A stretch of DNA of 64,000 nt from Rhabditophanes sp. KR3021 (taxonomy: Eukaryota; Nematoda; Chromadorea; Rhabditida; Alloionematidae). Both the position numbers and the translations under genes were made by a program. Below are positions 24,031-34,283 of the stretch, piece by piece. Within the stretch, counting starts at the first letter, position 1. Every line of letters begins with the position of its first letter. The stretch spans positions 9,114,001-9,178,000 of the forward strand of contig CAUJLY010000006.1 of assembly GCA_963281155.1 (NCBI GenBank), given 5' to 3'. Below the pieces are notes generated by a model, which saw only the letters and a list, made by a program, of their open reading frames with translations, ran no database searches and was not told the origin of the DNA.

Positions 24031-25857
24031 ATGTCCAATTCGCCACAAACACCCGAAAACATGGATCAACTTTCAAATGAATTGCTAAAGGTAGCACAAA
24101 CATGGTATGTTTTTATTTCATTTTGTGTCAATATGAGTCTCTTGGTTCTAATGAATGAGTTGCCATGTTGATATTAGCTTTCATATTGCTTTCATATTAG
24201 CTTCATCATCTTCCTCTAATAAAGGGGTGTAAACTAAATAAAATTAATATCAAAAAAGTCGATTAGGAGTTAAAAGGACGTAGATGAGAATGATTACACT
24301 TTTGTGGTGGTAAATGGCATCGTTTCCATTTATGACCTCACTTCTTGACACATCAAAATTAATTGTAGTTCCATTTTATGATCAAATGTAAACGATTCTA
24401 TTGTTGGTTTTACAAATGAAGAAAAAAGATGTTGTTATATGAGGATGTCAATTGATATTATATCGTTTGACTTCATCTATCCACAGGGACTTAGATGCTT
24501 ACACATTATAGAAATTAAAAATAAAAGTTTCAAGCCTATTAAATATGGTGTAAGTATTTATTTTAAACGTTTTCTAGCCTTTGCTCCTGATGTATATACT
24601 CATAAATTAAACAAATTTTATATATGATTTTGCGGATAAATAAAAGGGCTTAAGAGTTTGGCATAATGTTGTGTGATTCATTATAACGTTATTGAAAGTA
24701 TGAGAGAAGATTGTGCAAGCTTTTAAAGTAAATGGTTATAAAATGTTATATCTAACAAGATTAATAACTGTCATTGAGCTTTATTGTGGTCAGCATTAAA
24801 TGGGTTCTTGTGTCAACTAATGACTATTTTTATAAAACAATATATATAAATGTTACAGTCTTGCCACTTTGACCTCATTTACCATTTTGTTGCGGCTTCT
24901 TTTTGTATTAATAAAAAGAGTTATGAGCAAGATGTGGAAGTGGCCATATTTTGTGATTGTTGACTTTGTTTTGCCTTCAACAAACGAGTCAAAACTTTAT
25001 TGAGAAGTGACATATTTATAAATTATTGAGCATTTAAATTACATCAAAACTACACCCAACTGAATTTACTTTTTTTAATAACTTTGGCAAACTATTTTAG
25101 CAAAACTTTTGACAAATTTTTCACTGAACAAAATGAGCTTTTGGCAGAATTCGCTGAAATACAATCAACAAAGCAACAAGTAGATGATACTTTACAAATG
25201 ATTTCAAAGCTTGACAAAGATAAGAATTCACACCAAGAATCTATTAATCAAATTGAACAAGACAGGGAAGATTTGGAAAAGATCCTAGCTAATGCCAAAG
25301 ATGAACAAAGAAGTCAAGAGCAAAAGATGGTTGAAAAGTATGCAAATGTGATGGCTCTCTTGGAACATACAAATAAGAAATGTCTTGAAATTGGTGCTAT
25401 CCACGAAGAAGACTGCATTTCAATGCCAAATCTACCCATAGGAACTAGTATTTTCAAGCTACCACTACTTGAACATACCGGTAACATATCTCCTCAACTT
25501 TCTACCTTTCCAAACTTTTCGAATATGCTAAAAGTTCCAAATTGTTTATTTAACTTTGATACTCCCTTCCAAATGATGCAACCAAATCAAGGAATGCCCT
25601 TTTCCAATGGCTCCCAAAACATCATAACTCCTAACTCAATCGCAGGGAATGTGCCTCGATTTAATTCCAACATGAATATGCGTCTCCTTAATAATAACCT
25701 TCATTCACTGGCAAAAGAAACTAATCATCAATCGCCGCCTATGAAAACATGTCAAGCATGTTACCAACAAATTCATCGAAATGCTCCTATCTGTCCAATG
25801 TGCAAGTCGAAATCCCGTTCAAAACACCCCAAAAAGCCAAAAATTAAAAAAGAATAA
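24031..25857 (+). CDS. ZC4H2 homologue (coiled coil plus C4H2 zinc finger)
   Basis: The C-terminal 45 residues match vertebrate ZC4H2 almost position for position ([20 protein letters not shown], then [16 protein letters not shown]). The finger uses the Cys pairs CQAC and CPMC with the His in QQIHRN. Upstream lies an acidic coiled coil ([20 protein letters not shown] to about the middle), then a Met/Asn/Pro-rich linker longer than in vertebrates. The phase-consistent model is exon 1 at 24031-24104 (donor GTATGT) and exon 2 at 25101-25857, giving 276 residues. A possible middle exon near 24487-24549 ([16 protein letters not shown], like ZC4H2 EIRNKTLQMEKIK) is attractive but cannot be joined in phase to the last exon. 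ZC4H2 proteins act in the nucleus, in neural development and ubiquitin-ligase regulation. Confidence 0.88.
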
Positions 25858-25902
25858 ATATGATCCAAAAGAAGGTGTCAACTTTTATATCTAATCTTTT
25901 AA

Positions 25903-25908
25903 AATAAA
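25903..25908 (+). terminator. Poly(A) signal AATAAA of the ZC4H2-like gene
   Basis: AATAAA lies 46 nt after the ZC4H2-like stop codon, the first such motif downstream. Confidence 0.55.
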
Positions 25909-27102
25909 CATTTTACGCTGTGGAGTTGTCGACAAAAAGAAGGTATATATGTATATGACAAGGTCTCCTCCAATCAAACAAAAACAATTCTACATAATAA
26001 GCTCCCCTTAGCTCAACAAAATCGAAGATAGCCGCAATGATTTATACACTTCGCACATTTTGATACCGTATTTAATTTTTTGTCTCATTCTTATATAAAC
26101 TTCTTTTACTAAGTTGCGTTGAATTGTCTTATAGGAACAAATTATTCGTAAACTCCTTATCTTTTTCAAATTAAGAGGATGGTTTATGTTGGCTACATTA
26201 TTAACAATGGTCTAATAGCGTAACACTATCAGTTAAGCTTACAATTAAACACCATGTCAAAATGTTCTATCACAATTCTTATAATAATCGTTTTGAATTT
26301 ATTTTGATGTAGTTCTTTATCATTCCAGCCGTCAACAATTCTCCAACATGATTAAACGAATTATCAATGTTGTATATTATAGATACCTAACAAAAAGCAC
26401 TCCATTCTAAAAGGATTACGAAGGGAAATTAAAAGTTTTTGTTGCTTTATATTAATAATAGGTACCTCTCTCCTTATGCGTATTAAAAAGGTATATTAGA
26501 ACATCTTAACAGGTCCGTTATCGCAAATGCAATCAGAATAAGCCCATAAAGCAGATAACCCCTATTGGCGACAAATTATTTTGCACACACATAACTTTTT
26601 GTTCTTACACAGGTCTAAAGATGTAACTATCACCAACAATATATGTACATCTCCATTCTTCTGCTTAATATTACTACATCAAAGAGAGACCACTAATTTT
26701 GATTGTGGCTCATTATTATTGAAGATCACTTGACGTCACATTATTTAAATGTGGTCCACACATATATAGTAGGTATATCTTTTTCATGAGCAAACAGATA
26801 GGAAACATATATTCTTTTGGTAGTAGTACTCTCTTTTCCTAGATGTAATCATAGCTTTACCCCAATTTTTGATTTGATTATGTCTTTTTGATATGAACTT
26901 TATGGTGTGTGCAAAGCCATGTCGGTTTCTATAAACAAATTATACAACCTTAACTTTTTCTTATTCTTCCATACATACATACAATCACCAATTATTATTC
27001 CTTTTAACATTATTGTGGATCTATTACCCCGTTTGTTCCTCATTTTAGATTTAAATAACTGGATTCGCGCTTCGAAGACAATAAAAATTCCATTACTAAA
27101 AG
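25909..27102. other. Intergenic between ZC4H2-like and IRSp53-like genes
   Basis: About 1.2 kb of AT-rich DNA with no coding content. The two flanking genes are on the same strand, but the distance is too long for a typical nematode operon spacer of roughly 100 nt, so the downstream gene probably has its own promoter here. Confidence 0.5.
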
Positions 27103-28668
27103 ATGGGCGCAACTAGTCGATCTGCTGAAAGTCATGATCTTAAACAAGTCAAAAGAATTCAAAATGATTTGGAATTAAAATTCTACCCTCACCTACATGG
27201 AGTAACAGTTGCTGGGGAAAAGTGGGACAAATCTATTGACGGTAATTAATAAAACACTTCCAAATAAATGTTATCTTATAGACATGACAAATGCTGCAAG
27301 AGGATACTTGCATGCTCTGAATGCTTTTTCAAAAAGTGTTCCAGATCATTGTGATGAGGCAAATGAGGCTGCAAATCACATTAGAGAAATTACTAGGAGC
27401 TTTGATTTAGTTTTGAAGGAATATATTGAAAGTGTAAGTTTACTAAATAAACTCTTTCAACTTATGTATTATTTGATAGGTCGCTCCAATTAAAAAATTC
27501 GTCAGTCGTTTGCAATCACAGACAACTAAGGAAAAGGGACATATCCATACGATGAAGGAAAGTTTCGAAAAAGGCTACAAGGACAAGCTTAAGCAGCTCA
27601 AGAAAAACAAAATTACAGATGAAGAGTATGATGAGTATATTAGCAGTGCCCTTGAAGAACATAAGGGAATTGTGAAAGTTCGGTATGAGTTTGTCTTGAG
27701 AAATAATAGTGAAATAATTAAGAAGAATGTTGAATTTTTAAAGAATGCTTTAGAATTGCTTGATCATCATGGAACGAGAGCTAGCAGTCGTCTTAATTCA
27801 TTGTCTGATTCGGAACTCCATCGCGAAGCTGAATTAAATCATTCTAAAGATTTAAAGTTGGAAAAAGACTATCTTGATGCTGTTGCTCAAATTGATCATT
27901 CAATCGCTAATGAGCATGAACACGACCACAAAGTGGTTATAATTCCCGAAATCATTCACGAAGGCCATACTATCGCCGAATCAGTCATTTCAAGTGACGA
28001 CGCAACAATTAAGCCTGATTATTCCAGGGGTAATAGTACAAGAAACTCTGTCCGCCAAAACAACAATCCTTTGCAACACCACCAATTAGGAGTCAATGAT
28101 AAGGTTATCGAACAAACTATCGTCGATGGCCAATACATCAATCATAATCGTAATGATGAGCTTCCTGTGGCTGCAGCAAGACACTCCAGCGTGATCGGCT
28201 CACAACACGCTCGAGCCTCAAATTCAGTACATTATCAGGGAAGTTGAAAAACCTGTTCATCCAGTCCAATACATTCTTAAAGAAGTTGATAACTCATCGC
28301 GTGACCAAAACATACAATACATTGTTAAAGAAGTCGAAAGACCTGTTCATGACTCAAACATTCAATACATTATCAAGGAAGTTGAAAAGCCTCACCAACA
28401 ACATCAACATCATCAACAACAACACCACCAACCTGAAGCCGAACTAGCCAGCCATTACAAATACATCAACTGGGCATATGGCAACATCCTAATTGCAAAA
28501 GTCCACTACCAGCCCAGATCAAAGTCTGAAATGACCTTAATCAAGGGCAAAAAATATTTCTACATGAAAGGAGGAAACCGCGGATGGATTTTCTGCAGAG
28601 ATCTAGACAACTCCAAAAGCGGATGGTGCCCAAGTGATTTTATTGACTTTTACTCCGGAAAGTCATAA
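27103..28668 (+). CDS. IRSp53/BAIAP2-like protein: I-BAR (IMD) domain plus C-terminal SH3, with a frameshift
   Basis: Exons: 27103-27241, 27282-27433 and 27480 onwards (introns of 40 and 46 nt). Residues 1 to about 230 form an IMD/I-BAR domain: LELKFYPHLHGVTVAGEKWD, then NAARGYLHALNAF, then the basic helix FEKGYKDKLKQLKKNK. A polar His/Asn/Ser linker follows, then four short repeats of IQYI[IV]KEVE[KR]P, a His/Gln run, and an SH3 domain (AKVHYQPRSKSEMTLIKGKK ... GGNRGWIFCRDL ... GWCPSDFIDFYSGKS). IRSp53 proteins bend membrane outward and link Rac/Cdc42 to actin. The frame breaks at the AAA at 28220-28222: against the fourth repeat copy two bases (CA) are missing, so the literal sequence stops at 28245-28247 without the SH3. 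A 37-nt intron could also restore the frame, but is shorter than the other introns seen here. Confidence 0.85.
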
Positions 28669-29314
28669 GTCTCTTCTTTGGTCAACTATATATTATCCTT
28701 TTAAACCCACAAACTAAGAGCAATTATATTTTTATCTAATCAAACATGCCATTTTATCCCATACCATTGTCTTGTATGCCAAGCTTTGAATGGAATAAAT
28801 TCATTCCAAGCAAAATCATTTATAACTAGCGTCTTTATCATTTTTTATAATAAAAGGTAATTGGAGTGTGTGTGGGTGTAGTTGGTATCAGCAACAGTCA
28901 ACATTAAAACATAATCATGTAGTAGTAATTTTATCTCAAAATTGCACACATATAACTAGCACCTATCCTTCCATTAACAGATAACCACACGGTCATGTCA
29001 TATGATTAAAAAAGTAATGGCTTCAAGAAGTACAGGCAAAAAGGTATATGTCATCTTTGAAAAGCTTAACAGTACCAATTATTTTGTTCTTTTCCAGTAT
29101 TTATCCAAATACAAGCTTTTAAATAACTTTTGGTATTTTCAGGTGAGGAATCCTGAAAACAATCAAAAGTCAATTATGTACTTGAATTTGATCACATAAA
29201 AAGATGTCTATTTAATACCTTTTTAAATTGTGCGAAAACAAATATACATAATTATAACAATTATTTGTTGTTAAATATTCATCAAAAAAGAATTCTAAAT
29301 ATTTTTTATATCAG
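28669..29314. other. Intergenic, AT-rich
   Basis: About 650 bp. It contains the 3' UTR of the IRSp53-like gene and the upstream region of the next gene. A short open frame near 29002-29199 has low-complexity content and is not considered a gene. The right edge is an acceptor-like TTTTTTATATCAG directly before ATG at 29315, possibly a trans-splice site. Confidence 0.5.
28794..28799 (+). terminator. Poly(A) signal AATAAA of the IRSp53-like gene
   Basis: AATAAA lies 126 nt after the SH3-ending stop codon at 28666-28668, which also supports the SH3 exon as the true gene end. Confidence 0.5.
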
Positions 29315-30257
29315 ATGGTACCGTTGATCAGTGTATCAATGAGAAATAATATGATTTTTTATATTTGTATTTATGGAGTGCTATTGTTTTCTAAACTTTA
29401 TTTAATATTTGGCTGTAGAAGTGGGCAAAAATGTAATGAGATGGTAGAGAGGCCAAATATATGGGGAAAGAATTCATTTGAATTAAATGAAAATGTATTG
29501 TTTCCTCTTTTTGAAGTTGATGATGAGCCAGAGAAGGAAGAAAATGTTGGAACTGAAAATAATAGTGTTGATGCTAGTACTTCTGAGGACAATTCTTTTA
29601 ATTTTGATACTTTACCTTTGAATGATTTTACTAGGAATATATCAATATTCAAAAAGAATATACAAGAGGAATGTGCACATAAATTAGTCTTCATCATGCT
29701 AATTGACAAAAGTTCCCCAAATAATAAGTTTGATCACTTAACTAGTGCCATTTGGTCAACTCAGTCAGATTGGATTCGAGAAATAATTAAACTATTACCT
29801 CTTCGTGGAAATGAAGTTTCAGTTGTTAGTGGCAAATTACTTGAGGAGCCTTTTAATGCAGAGTATATTTTGTACAAAAGTAAAGAAATCACCAGACAAC
29901 ACAATGTAAAACTGTAAGTTTGTACTGTTGTTTGTTGATTAGATAAAAAAGTTTAGACAAAATACAGGAAAGGTAATCACAATCTTTTCATCAACTTTCG
30001 ACGAAAATAGACAAAAATCACTCATTTTAACTCTTAATCAAGATCACAATATCAAAGTTCATGTAGTCAACTATGTGAATGAGTTCAATATGGGTTTATA
30101 TGGGAAAGATATTTCAATTTACTTTCAAAATCAACTGTATTTATATCAGAATAGGATGTTAGCTTGCATGGAAGCTGTTCGGGCATGTAGTCGAATGGGT
30201 CTAAACAATCTGAAGACAATAGGTCAACTTTATTTCACCAAAAAGCTAGATTTTTAA
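29315..30257 (+). CDS. Unrecognised secreted or membrane-anchored protein
   Basis: Two exons, 29315-29913 and 29957-30257, with a 43-nt intron (GTAAGT...GTTTAG), give 299 residues. The N-terminus has a hydrophobic signal or anchor (MIFYICIYGVLLFSKLYLIF), then a Glu/Asn/Ser-rich acidic spacer, then an alternating hydrophobic and polar domain with strands KLVFIMLIDKSS and GKVITIFSSTF, helices between, and a C-terminal HVVNYVNEF...LACMEAVRACSRMG. The LIDKS turn after a hydrophobic strand and the overall order recall a von Willebrand factor A or other Rossmann-like fold, but no complete MIDAS motif is visible. I do not recognise the family. It sits between the IRSp53-like gene and the transposon. 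Confidence 0.6.
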
Positions 30258-30277
30258 ATGATTAATGAAATTATTGT

Positions 30278-30283
30278 AATAAA
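30278..30283 (+). terminator. Poly(A) signal AATAAA of the 29.3-kb gene
   Basis: AATAAA starts 21 nt after the stop codon at 30255-30257, a typical spacing. Confidence 0.55.
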
Positions 30284-30421
30284 AGTTAGACTTGTAATGC
30301 AAAATAATAAAGGTTTTTATTGTTGTCAAAGTTTATTAAACAAAACACTTTAATTGCTATTTCCAAATACATACTTCCGTATTGGTAGTCATTTGACGAC
30401 ATTTAAAAGTTTATATCCAAG

Positions 30422-30956
30422 TTAAAGATACTTAGTAGCATTTCTATAAATAATAGTTCCATTCGTCAAATACTTATTGATGGCAAAGATGGTGACTCTT
30501 TGTGTATATTTGTCGGCAAATTCAATTAATTTGTGCAATATTTTACCTGGTTTGAGTAATATTTGTCGACACCATTTGTAATTTGCAAAAAAAGACAAAT
30601 TTCATTCATATAAATCAAAAAGGAGACACTACCATGATTTGCAAATACATATCGTTGAACAAAAGATGATTATAACAAGATAAGTTTATAATAAATGGGA
30701 ACATACCAAAATAATGTGCCACAAGTTAATCAACAAAAATGACAATAACAAAAGATGTTTATTTGAAAATAGTAAATATTGTTCAAAATGCGCGTGTTTT
30801 TTTGATTTAATAAGTTTTTGTACACGACAAAAATACATTATGCGAAACATAAATTGACAATGGTGTTTTTTGTAGTGCGCGAATATTTCCTTCAAATGAT
30901 CTTTTTTAGTCACAAACTTTTTGATTTCTTTTGCATCAGCCAAGTAATAGTTGATA
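30422..30956 (-). other. Two coding-like fragments, possible gene relic
   Basis: Reading the minus strand, one open stretch (about 30950-30700) encodes LADAKEIKKFVTKKDHLKEI and a basic, His-rich continuation, ending near a GTATGT donor. A second (about 30600-30422) encodes KWCRQILLKPGKILHKLIEF, then ADKYTQRVTIFAINKYLTNG and ends in a stop. Both look more protein-like than surrounding DNA but I recognise neither, and the acceptor between them is unclear. They could be a decayed gene next to the transposon insertion or chance. Confidence 0.25.
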
Positions 30957-31201
30957 GTATGTAGTTATGCACTATATAGCGTATATCACACCTTAAATTC
31001 TCCATCTAATATCAAAATGGTATTTAGAAAAGTTTTTAATAACTTTTATTGTTGATTCTTCATTTGACATGATCTACACACACTAGTATCAATCATTGAC
31101 AGTTTATTCAATTGTGCAAAAGTCACAAAACAACCCTTATCTACCTCCAGTAGACGTAATATCAGTCAGATTTATGTTATCGCTTGGTAAATCAAATACA
31201 T

Positions 31202-31672
31202 CACGGTGCTAATTTTTAAAGTAAAAAAAGAAATGAAACTTTCATTGTAATATTAATGGCCTATAATACTAATTTGAACATAACTAAGAGTTTAAGACTA
31301 TTCCCAGCTCAATCTGAGAATGAAGTTTTTCAGGGCGATCACTTAAAGTATGGGTCATATATGTAAACTTTAAAGACATTTTTGTCAACTTTGTTTCAAT
31401 CATTTTACTAATATTTTTATATCACTAGATAGCATTTTTTACGCTCTTTAAGATGTGCAAATCAAAAAATATATTTTTTTAAATTATTTTTGTCAAAAAC
31501 ACGGATTTTATGAGACACCCTACGGCCTCTGGAAATGGTGAAATTTTATTTCGTTAATTTTATTGAAAAGAGCATCCTCAATTTACCCTGTAACCAAATT
31601 TTTATAAAAAATTGATTAGGATTTTGTTTCACAAAAGACATTTTTTTTATAACTATTTTTTAACATGATTTT
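31202..31672 (+). repeat. Left terminal inverted repeat
   Basis: It pairs with 32536-32998 in inverted orientation, from CACGGTGCTAA inward to TTAACATGATTTT. Differences are single substitutions and short indels, for example the segment GAGACACCC versus GAAAGACACCC. Confidence 0.85.
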
Positions 31673-31714
31673 AGACTATATTTCTAATTTAAAACACTAT
31701 TTATTAACTTAAAA

Positions 31715-32041
31715 CTATTTTTTAACCTTTACATCATTAAATGCAACCCGTTGATTATGCCAAATGATAAAATTTACAAGCTTATCAAGGTCATTAAACG
31801 AACTAACTCTAAACATGTCTTTGTTAATAGATGCATGCATGGACTCAATAGGCTGTTCACCAAAAAAATTCATAGAAGAATAAGTGGAAATTTGATTGGG
31901 CATGTGATTTACTTTAACTTCATCAACACATTCTTTTATCTTACACTCCGCAATAACGGCACCATTTTCTAAAAATTTAATTGTTAACAGCGAATCAGTT
32001 TGTTTTTCTTGCATTAAAGATTTGACAGCGATAATGGTTTT
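31715..32041 (-). CDS. Transposon-internal ORF, probable transposase C-terminal fragment
   Basis: An open frame of 108 codons after a TTTTAG acceptor at 32042-32047; the first Met in frame is at 32014. It contains FFGEQPIESMHASINKDMFR and SFNDLDKLVNFIIWHNQRVA. A Glu-Gln-x2-Glu-Ser-x-His segment followed by an Asn and helices recalls the end of cut-and-paste transposases, but I cannot name the family with confidence and no DDE triad fits in this length. A further open stretch (32169 to about 32077, MESTIEKTLTSKQLIMELNR) may be the preceding exon, though no in-phase GT donor joins the two. Confidence 0.5.
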   Translation of the reverse strand, partial: KTIIAVKSLMQEKQTDSLLTIKFLENGAVIAECKIKECVDEVKVNHMPNQISTYSSMNFFGEQPIESMHASINKDMFRVSSFNDLDKLVNFIIWHNQRVAFNDVKVKK

Positions 32042-32535
32042 CTAAAATAACTTATATTTAAGTTTTCAATATACTAACTTATATTAGAACTACATAAAGG
32101 ATTCTGAAATCTATTCAACTCCATTATTAGTTGTTTAGATGTCAATGTTTTCTCGATTGTAGATTCCATTAGAATGTAGAAAATAATTAAGAAAAGATAA
32201 TAATTATTTTACAACATTAATTAGTATAGGATAATCACAGAAACAATAGTGATTAAATTTAACACAATAATTATGATCATACCATAAAAATAAGATGTCA
32301 AGAAATGGGATTACTTATTATAACTCCGGAGGAGTGTAGACAACTGTTTAAAGACAAACTTTGTTGCAATTTTTGTTTGAACAAAAGTCATAATTTACTT
32401 GAATATTACTCCTAAATTTGTTTAAACAGTTTGAGTCACATTTCACAATTGCATGATTGGTGCTATTGATCAAGTATTTTTCACATAAATGCGTGTAAAT
32501 TATTTTTTTATTCAATTTTATGATTAAAAATGGCC

Positions 32536-32998
32536 AAAATCATGTTAAAAAATAGTTGTAAAAAAATGTCTTTTGTAAAACAAAATCCTAATTGATTTTT
32601 TATGAAAATTTGGTTACAGGGTAAATCAAGGATGCTCTTTTCAATAAAACTAACGAAATAAAATTTCACCATTTCTAGAGGCCGTAGGGTGTCTTTCATA
32701 AAATCCGTGTTTTTGACAAAAATAAGTAAAAAAAAAATATTTTTTGATTTGCACATCTTAAAGAGCGTAAAAAATGCTATCTAATGGTATAAAAATATTA
32801 GTAAAATTATTGAAACAAAGTTGACAAAAATGTCTTTAAAGTTTACATATATAACCCATACTTTACGTGATTGCCCTGCAAAAACTTCATTCTCAGATCG
32901 AGCTGGGAATAGTCCTAAACTCTTAGTTATGTCCAAATTAGTATTATAGGCCATTAATATTACAATGAAAATTTCATTTCTCATTTTTTAGCACCGTG
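32536..32998 (-). repeat. Right terminal inverted repeat
   Basis: The inverted partner of the left arm, ending TTAGCACCGTG. The open frames inside either arm are mirror products of the repeat, not genes. Confidence 0.85.
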
Positions 32999-33152
32999 AC
33001 ATATATAACATATATTCATTTGGTAGTTCCCTTTAATATAACCTCAATATATTTGTGTTAATTTTTCATGTACTTACGGTTCATAGTCATTTCTCTATAA
33101 AATCGGTCACTTTTACTTTGATAAAGTTTGGACATACTTTTAGCTGTGCAAA

Positions 33153-34283
33153 ATGTTGGTGTCAACTTTTCTTTGGATTCCCTATTTTATATTTTGGATT
33201 ATTAGTTCTTATATTACCTATAGACTTACCAAAACTATCCTGAAGCTTATTCAAGTTACTTTTGTTTATCTTATTTTGCCGTATTTCCACACTCCAGATT
33301 TAAAGAAATACAGTGGAAGATGGACAGGTAGTTATTTTGATTGTAAAAAGATAATATATTTTTAGTCGTGTCTGGTGGAACTGATGGCATTGGTAAAGCA
33401 TATATGATGGAATTGGCAAGTCGTGGATTAAAAAAATTTGTCATCGTTGGAAGAAGCTTAACAAAGTTGGAAAGTTGCAAAAGAGAATTGGAGCAGCAAT
33501 TTGGTTGCAAAGTTCAAATATACGTTTTCGATTTTCTAGATGGCGATTATTCTCTCTTAAGACAATTCCTAAGTTCAATCGACATCGGTTTTGTCGTCAA
33601 CTCAGTTGGTGTCGGAAGACAACACCTTGAAAAGTTTGGAGAAAACATTCAATCTGACTACCAAATAATGAAAGTAAATTGCTTAGGAGCTGCTGAATTT
33701 ATGTCATGTTGTCTTCCTGTGATGGAGAAGTATGGTGGTGGAGAGATGGTTGTTTTGTCTTCATCTCAAGGAGAAAAACCAATTCCTTTGTTGGCCGCTT
33801 ATTCAGCTGGAAAGGTACCTTTTTGATTTATTATATTTATAGATTAATTTAATTTCAGTCTTTTATGACATTTATTTGTGATTGTGTTAATCGAGAATAC
33901 AAAAACATTCATGTACAGACACTAATACCTGCTTTGGTTGCAACCAATATGACTTACTACACTGTAAGAAACCAAAAAACTAACAAAACTAACTTTTACA
34001 TTTTTAGAAAGGTTCTCTATTTGTGGTGACCCCACAATCATTCGCCAAATCCGCAATTAATTCACTTGGGGTATTGCAAAAAACAGCAGGATGTTTTAAT
34101 CATGAATTTCAAATGCTTGCCTATCAATTATTACCATGGTCGGTTTTAAAACACTTAATAATGCCTATTTACTGGCTTCATCAAAAACGTATGATCACTA
34201 TGCACGGAGATCCCAACAAACTAAGATCGGCGGCTGAAAGTAATAAACCATTAAATATTACGATAACCGAGGAAAAAGTTTAA
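33153..34283 (+). CDS. Short-chain dehydrogenase/reductase, 17-beta-HSD12/steroid-dehydrogenase-like
   Basis: Exons 33153-33327, 33366-33814, 33859-33963 and 34008-34283 (introns 38-44 nt, all GT-AG) give 334 residues. An N-terminal membrane segment ([20 protein letters not shown]) precedes a Rossmann fold: cofactor loop [11 protein letters not shown] near residue 60, the VNSVG segment (usually NNxG; here the first Asn is kept and the second replaced by Ser), and the active site Ser in VLSSSQGE with AAYSAGK (YxxxK) about 15 residues on. The C-terminus resembles nematode stdh/let-767-type enzymes ([14 protein letters not shown]). These are ER-membrane NADPH-dependent 3-ketoacyl or 3-oxo-steroid reductases; the substrate here is unknown. 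The transposon ends 150 bp upstream, within the likely promoter. Confidence 0.9.

Larger units (their letters stand above)
31202..32998. mobile_element. DNA transposon with long terminal inverted repeats (CMC/Chapaev-like by ends)
   Basis: The element begins CACGGTGCTAA and ends TTAGCACCGTG. The two arms are inverted copies about 0.47 kb long with scattered substitutions and a few small indels. It is flanked by 4-bp ACAT duplications. CAC termini plus a 4-bp target duplication fit Chapaev-type elements of the CMC superfamily; that assignment is inferred from ends only. The interior of under 0.9 kb holds only a short minus-strand frame, so this is a non-autonomous or deleted copy. It sits between the 29.3-kb gene and the SDR gene, ending 150 bp before the SDR start codon. 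Confidence 0.8.
31198..33002. other. 4-bp target-site duplication flanking the transposon
   Basis: ACAT at 31198-31201 and ACAT at 32999-33002 directly flank the two ends of the inverted-repeat element and are the only direct duplication there. Confidence 0.6.

Noticed and set aside
27242..27479. Retained-intron reading through the first IRSp53-like introns
   Set aside because: The spliced I-BAR domain is continuous and matches the family; the read-through frames are not.
29002..29199. Possible small gene upstream of the 29.3-kb gene
   Set aside because: Low-complexity residues, no splice or start context that stands out, and no similarity recognised.
32508..32984. Open frames within the terminal inverted repeats
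   Set aside because: They are products of the AT-rich repeat itself, occur in both arms in mirror form and have low-complexity residues.
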